The translations under genes were made by a program, and so were the position numbers. This document shows, piece after piece, positions 21,862 to 33,800 of a DNA stretch of 64,000 nt. This DNA is from Plazaster borealis (taxonomy: Eukaryota > Echinodermata > Asteroidea > Forcipulatida > Labidiasteridae). Within the stretch, counting starts at the first letter, position 1. Each line of letters opens with the position of its first letter. Under the pieces are notes generated by a model, which was not told the DNA's origin, ran no database searches, and saw only the letters and a list, made by a program, of their open reading frames with translations. Location of the stretch: the NCBI GenBank assembly GCA_021014325.1, contig CM037464.1, positions 3,317,127 through 3,381,126 of the forward strand. The letters are read 5' to 3'.

Positions 21862-24800
21862 AGAAGAAGTGGGATTAGAGGAAGAGGTTAGTCAGAAAGG
21901 AATAAAGTTATCATTATTATTATTATACTATTATTAAATATTTCTGGTAATGAAACCAAGGATGCCTCAAAAGTGAACTTACTCACTGTAGCTCACAAGC
22001 CCAAGGAAACATGTAAACAAGGATGCTTGCTGTGTGAACCAGAAACACCGGGGTTAACCCCTACTCTTCCATGATAAGTGTTCTGGGTTCTTTACGTGCA
22101 CTGCCGCTCTTAGTACACGAGACCTACGGCTTAATGTCCCATCTGATGGACAAAGCAATTATGGTAAACTATCTTGCTCAAGGACACAAGTGCCATGACT
22201 GGGACTCCAACCGGCATTCTGTTGATCAGAAACACCAGAGCTTGAGTCCGGTCTTCTTGACCGCTCGGCCACGACACCCCACAAGCCTTGTGGTCCTGTT
22301 CCTCCATTAATCAGTACTTTTTTGAAAGGTTTCTCTTCCCCCATCTGGAGTGTTGTGGCTAAGTAGTTTAGTGCATGGGACTTGAGTTCTGGTGTTAAGT
22401 CATCAGGGTGTGGGCTCGAATCCCTGTCATGACATTTGTGCCCTTGAGCAAGACACTGAACTATAATTGCTTCTCTTCACCCAAGGGGTAAATAGGTACC
22501 TGTGAGGGCAGAGATGGTTCTTGTGATTGCTTTAGCTTAGTGCGCTACATATTTGGCAGCACAGGCTGTATACTCCCAAGGGAGCCGAGATGGTTTGAGG
22601 GATTAAATAAAAGGCCCAGTGACCAGGGGTAATAATGTTGGAGCGTCACAGAGTACAGATATGAGCACTATATAAGAAGCCACTATTACTGTTATTATCT
22701 CGCCTGGGTGCCATTTAAAATGTCTTATCTTAAAGTCCTGGATCTACATCTTTACGTTTCTTATCACTCAGGATGAGGAGAGGGCCGGCCTAGACATGTA
22801 CTCTCGAATCAAGAGACGTCATATTGAGAGGCGAGCACAGGAAAATGCTGAGGAGGAGGAAGAAGAAGAATCATCTGATGGGACTGAGGAGAGCGAGGGT
22901 AAGATGATTTAATTCTGTTTTGATGGGAGGAGGGATTGTTGTAGGGTTGTGTTTGTTTATCGAAAAGAGAAGGGGTTTGCCCCGGTGTTCCTGGTTTGAT
23001 CGGCAGCATATTGCGCCACAGCACCTTGTAAACCATTACATGGTGCTATGTAAAGGACTTGGTCTCATACTGTTAATTCTGTTTTGATGGGAGGAGGTTG
23101 TTGTAGGGTTGTGTTTGTTTATCGAAAAGAGAAGGGGCTCGCCCTGGTGTTCCTGGTTTGATCGGCAGCATATTGCGCCACAGCACCTTGTAAACCCTTA
23201 CATGGTGCTAAAGGACTTTCTCTCTCTTACTTTAAAAAACTCCACAACAATACCTACTGAAAAAAAAAAATGTTGAAGAGCAAGCGCCTCACTGTCACTG
23301 GAATATGAATATGTGATATATAGCCACTATTATTATGCTTTGTTGAAAACAAATCTTCTCTCGGGCCTGGAATTACAAGGAGGCCAAGGAGGCCATGGCC
23401 TCTGTTGCCCTGGTCTTGGCCTTGGTGCCCCTTCAACAGTTTCCCATAGACTTTAAGAATTTCCAAAAGAACTGCCCTTAGCAAAATTAAAGGGACCTTG
23501 CCCTCTCGAAGTTCTCTTACCCCAAAATCGTTAAAGTAACATGTCTGGTATGATGGATTCAGTATTCAGTATAACTCAGCTAAACTGAGTTGTGTTTGGC
23601 GAGACAAAATATTTGAAACCTTTTGAGGAAACCATGAAGAAAGAGCCATTTTGCAGGTAAGAACCTTGATCAAGAGGTTAGACTGCATGACTTGCAATCA
23701 CTGGGTTGTAGGTTGGAATCCCTGAAATTAATTTATTTGTGCAATTCACAATTATAGACGTTCAACCAAGGTTGTATGAGAGAGATTGGCTGTTTGCAGT
23801 TTGGTGTTTATTTCCTCCTTGTGGAAGCTTTGCCGAGTTCTCTTGTTAGGAGTATCATCTAAACAACCAAACATAAACTAAACAAACGAACCATTTAATA
23901 GTATTCTATTCGAGGGAGAAGTATCAGTTTCTAAAGCCTGGAGTTTCAATAATTCATGACGTCTCTTACTCTACTTGTCTTTGGGAGACAATTTATTTAG
24001 CTGCTAAACAGTAATTATTTCTACAGTGAATGCATAACAATCAATGATACATCTTGTTTTTGCTGGTAATCTGCCTCTGCTAGACAATTTTTGGGTATAA
24101 CAATCTCTTCAGCTCTATGAGCTAGACCCCCTGGTCTTATGTTGATGCTCAAGAACTTTTAGAGACAGTGCAGTTATTAGTATCAAACGTTGTAGATGTT
24201 AAGGTAGGAAACTCTGTTGAGGGTTCTTAAAATTTGAGAAGGCTTCTAAGCCAGAGTGTTGTCTTGTTCTTCTAAATCAGAGGACAGTTCTGAAGAAGAA
24301 GAGGAAGAAGATCCCCCAGCTAAGAACTATGGTTTGAGACAACATCGTCGCATTGTACAGCGCTATGAGGCTCCTTTGCAAGGTAAGAAACAAATTATCA
24401 ATCATATTTCTGTCACAATTAAAACTACCAGCCAACCTTCAACCCCCATCCAACCCCCATCTAAACCCCTAGCCAACCCCAGCCAAGCCCCATCCAACCC
24501 CCCTCCAAATTCAATTAAACCCCCAGTCGACCCCATCCAAATTACAGTTAACCCCCATCAAAACCCCATCCAACCCCCAGTCAACCCCCATCCAATTGCA
24601 TCCAGCCCCGATCCAACCTCTTGCCAACCCCATCCAAACCCTAGCCAACCCCCATCCAAACCCTAGCCAACCCCCATCCAAACCCTAGCCAACCCACATC
24701 AAAACCCCATTGAACCCCTAGCAAACCCCAGCCAAGCCCCATCAAACCCCCATCCAAATTCAATTAAACCCCCAGTCAACCCCCATCCCAATTCCAATTA

Positions 24801-27800
24801 ACCCCCATCAAAACCCCATCCAACCCCTAGCCAACCCCAGCCAAGCCCCATCCAACCCCCATCCAACCCCATTCCAAATTGCATCCAACACCGATCCAAC
24901 CTCTTGCGAACCCCATCCAAACCCTAGCCAACCCCATCCAACCCCCAGCCAAGCCCCAGCCAAGCCCCATCCAACCCCGATCCAACCCCATCTAAACCCT
25001 AGCCAACCTACATCCAAACCCTAGCCAACCCCATCCAAGCCCCATTCTAACCCCATCCAAACCTCATCCTACCCTTAGGGATAACTTACTGTGTTACAGG
25101 ATAACATAATCCATTCGGTAAGAATTTCCATTCAAGTTCACTTTGAGTTATTCAAACTGATGGCAGTTATACAATTCTTGTTCATTTCTGAGTACAGAGT
25201 CAATTCGAAGGAAGCGTTCTATCCGTCTGTTTGATGGACCACAGTCTCCTCTACGACGTCGATTCCGCAAACACTCCAAACCTCTTACACCAATTAGAAG
25301 TCCACATTTCAAAAGGTGGGCCACATTCCCTTCTATGTCTCTGTATTTATTCCAATCTACTCAAACCATCAATGCTTGCTTGCTTACTTGCTTAAGTCGA
25401 GTGGTGTCCTCGAATCACGATGGTTCTCCATGTCTTTTTGTCCCCCATTGCTGTCTTGAAATCTGCTGATTCCAGACCCTTGTCTATTTTAAGTACGTTG
25501 GTGTAGGTAAGTGCAGGGCCCAATTTCATGGCTCTGCTTACCGCGGAATTCTGCGCTTACGCCCAGCTGTGTCTCATAGAAATACACACGTTACAATGCG
25601 CGTAAGTGCCAAATTATTTGGTAAGCAGTGCCATGAAATTGGGCCCAGGTCTTCAAAGTTTCCTCCTCCCATGCTTGGGGGTCCATAGATTTATAGAAAC
25701 CATCAAAAGCTGTGATAAGTTGTTTTGTTTTTGAAATATTTAACTTTTGTTGTTGTCAGGAAACACCATGCGACACATAACAGTTCTTCTACAAGTTCGG
25801 ACTCCTCCGATGACGAGAGACGATTTGAGCGTCGTAAAAAGAAGAGCATGGCATTTAGTAGAATGAGGTAGGTACATACATATCTGGTACATACTCTATT
25901 GCATCTGTGAAGTAGTGTTGGAGGTCTTGATCTTGGTTTTGGTCTTGGTCTTGGTCTCGGTCTCATCTCGGTCTCGGTCTTGTTCTCAGAAGATAAGGTC
26001 TCACTCTCAGTCTCACACTTTGAGGTCTTGACTCCAACACCGCCGTGAAGTAATGTTCAAGAATAGTTAAGAACAATTTGATTCAGTCAGGTTAACCTAC
26101 AAAGCATGTCTGAGGTTTTGTAACTTCTTCAAAAAGTACTGCTTATTAGATTTCGCCAGGCGAGTGATTTCTCAGGATTTTTCCTGATTTCAGGATTTTC
26201 TCTAAAGAGAGCATTCAAATTATCTTGAAAGAGAAGTAAATGGAGAAAGAAATAGAAATAGTCCACACTGTGTCAAAACCTGAGGTTCTGGGTATAAAAT
26301 GTCTTTCCGTAGATGCACAGAGTCTGTAAACCTCTTGAATTGTAACATCTGGGAGGTTCTGGGTATAAAATGTTGTGGGACCCACAAGCCATTTTTCAGG
26401 AATGTTCATATTCGTCAAATCTCACCCCTGTTTCACAAAGTTTGTTTTCTCTTGGAAGTTTTGTGATCGTGTGAAGAGTCTTTGCTTGGAAGATGAGATT
26501 AAACTGATCGGTATGTATAACCTCTTTGTGTAGATGTCTTCCAATGAATTTGGTCCCGGAGGATATCACCGGTGTGAAGAAAGACAGACAGAAAATCGGC
26601 AGCAGTCTTGCTGATGTTGACCCCATGACGATTGATACATCGGTGAGAATTTCCGTCCCCCATATTATTATCCCAATTCCTTTCCTGTATATCCCAACCC
26701 CTTTACAGTCCAACCTCCCAAATATATACCCTAGGGTTGGGACGGTTAACTGTTTACCATAAAACAATGTTAAAATCCTTTTCGAAATTGCCTTATAGGA
26801 AGAAAAAAAAAAAAAAAAAAATGCTATTCAAGGAGAATGATTGACATCCCTTTTGTTGATGAAACTGTTTTATCTTAATCCCCCATAAAATGTAATACAT
26901 TATTTTCAATTTCCTACTATTTGTTATACATTTTGCTTTGTATACAGGCTCCTCACATGTGGTTTGTGGTTTTGTGACTGTGAAGACAGTGTTATATTTT
27001 CAATCCTATTCGATCTTGGAAAGTGTTGACATTTGCTTCTTTTACAGACCAGCATATAGTTTGGATTGGAATCGGTATAAACGGTTAAACGGTTAACCGG
27101 AAGTCACAAGTTCCGTTTAACCGAGAATAATAAACGTAGAATGCACAACCCTTTATATAGACGGCCACTCACTACGTACATTTCTTTTGACATCAGGTTA
27201 CGTTTGACAGTGTTGGTGGCCTCAACCAGCATGTTCAGTCCCTCAAAGAGATGGTCGTCTTCCCTCTCCTCTATCCTGAAGTCTTTGAGCGCTTCAAGAT
27301 CTCCCCGCCCCGTGGAGTCCTCTTCTACGGTCCTCCGGGAACTGGTAAGACCCTTGTTGCCAGAGCTCTGGCCAATGAATGTCGTCAAGGAGACAGGAGG
27401 GTGGCGTTCTTCATGCGGAAGGGAGCCGATTGCCTGAGCAAGTGGGTTGGAGAGTCTGAGAGGCAACTCAGACTCCTCTTTGACCAGGTGAGCTTAATAC
27501 AGGGATGAGAAATTTCAGACTTTCATCTGAATTCAGACTTTTATTTTATGTCTGCATGGTGGAAAAAAAGCTGTTATTTTCTCCAGTTGTAAAGAAATCA
27601 TTCTTTTTGATCTGCTTCTCAAGTGCTGAGGGTACTGTTGCAACTTCGATGACCAATTGAGCCCAAATTTTCACAGGCTTGTTATTTTATGCATATGTTG
27701 GGATACACCAGGTGAGAACACTGGTCTTTGACAAACGTGTTCAGTGCCTTTAAGTGAATATATTCCTCTTATTATCTAGGTTTGAAGTTTTCGTTTGATT

Positions 27801-30800
27801 TCAGCAGATTTTGAATGATTTAAAAGATGTGTGATATGTATTCCTCTTTGTATCAATGTTGGAAGTTTTCGTTTGATTTCATCTCAAGATTTTGAATGAT
27901 TTTAATGATGTGTGACATATATTCTTCTTTGTATCAATGTTTGAAGTTTACGTTTGATTTCATCTCAAGATTTTGAATGATTTTATTGATGTGTGACATA
28001 TATTCCTCTTTTTATCAATGTCTGAAGTTTTCGCTCGAGTTTTCGCAAAGACTTAAAATTATTTTAATGACCGACATATTTTCCTCTTTGTATCAATGTT
28101 GGAAGTTTTCGTTTGATTTCATCTCAAGTTTTTGAATGATTTTAATGATGTGTGACATATTTTCTTCTTTTTATCAATGTTTTAAGTTTTCGTTTGATTT
28201 CATCAGAAGATTTTGAATGATTTTAATGATGTGTGACATGTATTCCTCTTTTTATCAATGTTTAAAGTTTTCGTTCGAGTTCAGCTCAAAGAATTAAAAT
28301 TATTTGAATGTGTGACATATTTTCCTCCTTTTATCAATGTTTGAAGTTTTCGTTTGATTTCATCTCAAGATTTTGAATGATTTTAATGATGTGTGTCATA
28401 TTTTTCTCTTTGTATCAATATTTGTAGCTTTCGTTTGAGTTCATCTCAAAGTTTTAAAATGATTTCATAGATGTGTGACATATTTTCCTCTTTGTATCAA
28501 TGTTTGAAGTTTTCGTTCGAGTTCATCTCAAGATTTGGAATGATGTGTAACGTATGAGTACAGGAAACTAACCTGTAGCCATTTTCTTCCTTGTCAGGCT
28601 TACTTGATGCGTCCATCCATCATCTTCTTCGACGAGATAGATGGTCTTGCTCCCGTCCGTTCGAGTCGTCAGGACCAGATCCACTCCTCTATTGTATCGA
28701 CCCTTCTGGCTCTTATGGATGGCCTCGATAGCCGTGGGGAGATTGTAGTCATTGGAGCAACCAATCGGATTGATTCCATTGACCCCGCCCTGCGTAGACC
28801 AGGAAGGTTTGATAGAGAGTTCTCCTTCCCACTACCATCTCAAGAGGTAAGAACAAACCACTTTGAGATACTCCGAGTAACGATAGCATAGGAGTAGGGA
28901 TTAATCAGGGTACATTATTCAATCTAAATTTGTAATTGAGAAGGCATCTTGATTTCTTTAACTCTTTCAGTGCCCAGCTTTTTCAGGTTATTCGAAAATT
29001 CAAAAAAAAAAAAAAAAGTCTTTCTCACCAACCAAACCATATTTTGCTGTTTTTTGTTGCCTTGATACATCCCAAAGTCGATAGTATTTCTAGAGTGATA
29101 ATGCCCTCTCTTGATAACGTGTATACTATGGGTCGTAGCTGTAGGATTGACGACAGTTTTTGAGTACATGAAATAGATCATACAATAATGGCGCTTTCGG
29201 AATACATATAAAATAGATCGTACATGTACAACCTTTGCACTGAAAGAGTTAATATGTAGTGCCCTTCCTAGAGACCCCTTAAAAGATTTTAGGAAATACC
29301 ACCACCCCCTCCCCCTTCAAAATTACAAGTAGCCTTGTGTTTCACAAATGAATAATATAACCTTACTGCGTAACAACTTTAATTAAAATAAAATTATACT
29401 GAAGTGTTGACATTTTTGATATGGCACTTTGTAAATAAATATTATTGTTATTATTATTGCCATATTTCATTGACATTATTGTCAGCTGTTGGAGAAGTAG
29501 ATCTACCCATGAATGATTTCAAAAGATATAAGAATTCTTGATGAGATCATCCCAGTACACAAAATATACTTGAATCATCAAATACTTGTAAATCTAATTG
29601 CAGGCTCGTCGTACTATACTATCAATTCACACCAAAGAATGGAGCCCAAAGTTGTCTTATGCCTTTGTCTGTGAGGTTGCAGATAAATGTGTTGGTAAGT
29701 TTTTTTTACCCCCCAAAACTAATAGAAAACCCTGTGGTTTTTTTTCTTTTAAATGTCTTGCAAGTTTCCTCTAGATGAAGTTTCAGAGTTTCCTTGTGTT
29801 TCAACAACAAATTTTAGATTTTTCAGTAAAGATATTATTTTGATGATTGCATTAACAAGGCTACTTTGGAATATTTTATAAACGATTAGTGACAGATTCT
29901 GCAGAAAGTACCAGCAAAATAAACCAATCTTTCCATGTTCTGATGAACAAAATCTCCCTGATTATGGAAACTTTTCCCCTATAATGTCGAATGATTGGTG
30001 TACAAAATTTTCATGATTGCAATATGCAAATACTAGCAGCTCTAAAATGCTATTATTATCTTATTAGTTGCCATTGATTCTAGTTTTTGAAATGGGATCA
30101 TGTTGGCTCAGTGGTTTCTTTCCTTGCCTTTCACCTCTGTGGACCCAGGTTGGAATTCCACCTCAGACCAGAGCCTTGCATGTGGATTGGGTTTTCAGTC
30201 CTTACCTGATTGCATGGGATTTCCCCATTTGGGGTTTTCCTCCTACATTTAAAACTGAACATTTCTTCTCATTTCCAATTCGTCCTGTTATTGGCGTTTA
30301 TTGTGCTGTTGGATGTGTAATACATACAAACAATGCTACTTGTATACAAATCACCCATTCACACCTTGATTTCAAGTAACAAATACAAAGTTAAACAGTT
30401 CACACCTCGAAGTTATCCTTTCTTCATCTATTCATTTTCTTCTTACCAGGTTATTGTGGGGCTGATCTTAAAGCCCTGTGCACTGAAGCTGCCTTGTACG
30501 CCCTCCGTCGTCAGTACCCACAAATCTACGCTTCCAAAGAAAAACTCCAACTGGATTTAACTCAGATTCAGATGAGTGCAAGAGACTTCTATCAAGCTAT
30601 GAAGAAAATGGTACCAGCTGCTCAGCGCTCTGTTGTCTCGCCAGGGAGGGCGCTGTCCGTTGTGATCAGACCGCTAATACAGAATCTATTAAATTCTGCT
30701 TTGGGGCAGTTGAAAAGAATCATGCCGGAAGCTGTTTGTCAAAGCAATGTGGCTGCAGGTCAAGGTAAATTCAAATACCATATTAAACGTAAAATCAATG

Positions 30801-33800
30801 TCAGCAGTCTTATAATGTTTTTTGGGGTTGAACAAACAAAAATTGAATAGAGCGGGACTTGAACCTCTACCAACTGAGCTATCTAGCCTTAATGTTGGCG
30901 GTCTCCCTATTTTGTTTAAATCTTTGTTTGGGGGTGCCAGTCAGAAGCTATTCAACCTGTAACTGCCGTATATGTTGACTATGATTGTAAGCGGCTGTTT
31001 GTTTGGAATTTGGAATTTTCATAGATTTTTTATTATTTTTTATTATGTGACATTCATTATTCACACCTACATAATAATGTAATTGTAAATAACCTGTACT
31101 TGTCTTTGTAATCGCCATCATGAAATAAATGTTATTGAATTGAAATTTAAATTGATCACTCCCAAGTTTACGATACAACCTGGGAAGCGGCAGCAGAGGG
31201 ATCACCTCATTAAGGGGATGCAAATTTTGTTTTTCAAATGTCAAGTAAACCTTGAGGTTTACTACTTGATAGGTCTTATAATCCGGTTGAACCTTGGTTG
31301 CAATCAACCTTTTCTTAACTGCATCAAGATTTTGTCATTTTTAAAAATTTCTGGCTGTTTTCACAAAAACTATAAAACTTGATGCAGCCTTTAACGCACC
31401 AAATCACTGGCATAAATGATAAGTTGAGTAGGAATGTTTCCTAAAGTTGAGATGTTTCCTCTGAATTTTAGTATAAAAGTAAACAACTTTGTAACTTTTA
31501 CAAAAGCGTTGCCTAATACTTTTGTTTACAATGTACACCATATTTATGTTACTTGTTAGCTTTATCCGGTCCGTCCAATATGCTTCTTGAGATGCTGAAC
31601 TCTGATGACTACAGTGATGAAGATGCTCCGTGCATCTTTGAGAAGTCTTCTCAGAACAACGGGAGAAGAAAGAGGAGTGGGACAGAGAGAGAAAGACCTC
31701 CTCAACCTTTTATGGGCTTCTCCAGGTAAGACTTTTTATTCTGTTGGCCTGATTTTTCAAATCAAGTGCAATCCTAATCCGGCGTGTCGTGGCTGAGCGA
31801 TTAAGAACACCGTACTCAAGCTTTGGAGTTTCTGTTTAGCTGAGTGTGGGTTCAAGTCCCTGTCGTGACACTTGTGTCCTTAAGCAAGAAACTTAACCAT
31901 TATTGCTGCGTTCTTCGGATGGGACGTAAAGCTGTATGTCCCGTGTGTTGTGTAATGCACGTAAAAGAACCCAGTGCGCTTATCGTAAAGAGGAGGTGTT
32001 CCTGGTTTGATCGGCAGCGTATTGCGCCACAGCACCTTGTAAAGTGACGTCATTAGTGCGGAGTGCTATTCCTAGGTGTATTTGATTTGAGTCGTAATCT
32101 GTTGTAGCCCTTTTCCCCGGATCCGTATATTTCTAGACGAAAATATTCGTTTCCTAAGAACAGTTTGTAAAATGCTGTGATAATTCATGTTGCATCACTG
32201 GAAGAAACCAACCTGACCAGAAGGTTATGTGTATTCCTTCACAGCTGTGCTTACGAGAGGCCCTCCACCCACAGGCCTCGCCTACTTGTATGTGGTTCTA
32301 AAGGACAAGGTCAAAGTTCGCATCTCTGCCCAGCAATCCTGCATACCCTAGAGAAGATGCCAGTCCACCGATTAGATCTACCCGCCTTATACTCTGTCAG
32401 CACCAACACACCAGAGGAATGTTGTGCACAAGTAGGTTAATGTTTGCTTGTGGACAGTTTTAATAAATAAGAAGAGATTTTGATACAATGTTTTCTTGAA
32501 AGGGTTGGTTAAAGTGGCTGTGTGGTCATGATCATAGCAGGCCTGTGCCTGTACATGGAATTATGAACTCTCATCTAGTTACTGCATGCACGCGCGCACT
32601 CTCCATAGATATGATACGAAGGAAGGGCGTGCGCGTGCAGTCTGGGTGATAGTTCATATTCCATATTAAAACAACCACCTGCCTGCTTTGATCATGATGA
32701 CACAGCCCTTTTAATAGTCGCTTTCAATTTTCAAGAACATGTATAAAGCTACTCCTATTTGAGATAAAATTGATGAATGTTACATTTTTTTTTCAATGGG
32801 GTTAGAGAAAATGTTTATAAAGAGATTTGAAATGTGTAAATTTTTTCATAATGCATCAGTTGTTCCGTGAAGCTAGACGTACTAGTCCCAGCATTATCTA
32901 CATGCCTCACATCAGTCACTGGTGGGAATCTACAAATGAAACAACGAGGGCGACATTTCTAACGCTCCTGGAGGACCTTCCTTCAAGTGCACCGGTGCTG
33001 ATTCTCGCTACCAGTGAGTTCCCACTACATGAAGTACCTGTTCAGGTAATCCGACAAAGTGTTTCTCGCAAATTATATTAAAAACAAACATTTGTAAAAC
33101 TTTTTTTAGGTTTTTAGTTTTATAAGTGCATTTTAACCCATATCTGCCGAGCTACGGGAAATCCCGTAGTACACCTGAACGCTGTTACTGCCGAGCTACG
33201 GGAAAACCTGTAGGTGAACAAGAACTTAGTGTCTTTCTTTGTACTCTCACTAATAGTGATACGAGACAGGAAACATGCCAAAATATAAATCACATTAAAG
33301 AGAATGAGGTGATCTTTCCATCGGTATACAGTTTGTTGGGATATGTTCATTTGCAAGGCTGTAAATCATGAATGTTTATTGTAATGCAGTAATAAGTGCT
33401 GTATGGGGCTTCGGCAGAAACAGTGTTTATGTACTGTGACCAGTCAGGCGAATATGGGTTAAATAAAAATCTCTCTAAAACATGAATTGTGGGGACATAT
33501 GAGGACTGATTGCATCTGCTTTTCAGATGAAGTGCATATCCAGGCCGCGTTTTGTACTGTAACACTGTCAATTCCGTCTTGAGATAGGAGACTACATCTA
33601 ACCCTAAACCCTAACCCTAACCCTGACCCTAACCCTAACCCTAACCCTAACCCTAAACCTAACCCTTTATAGGCATAAATGTTTGTAGTCTCATCTCAAG
33701 ACAGGAATTGGCAGTATTACAGTACAAAACCCCGGTGTAAACAAAAAATATGCATCCAGGCCTGATGCTTCGTTTTTGAATGGGCAAGGGCACCATTAAT

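Noticed and set aside
24256..24666. Single exon running from ATAD2 exon 6 through the Pro-rich reading
   Set aside because: The frame stays open past the GTAAGA donor only because the C-rich repeat lacks stops. Exon 7 continues the conserved protein in phase from 24382.
33596..33666. Chromosome end
   Set aside because: The telomeric repeats are internal, short, and flanked by inverted arms within an intron of an intact gene.
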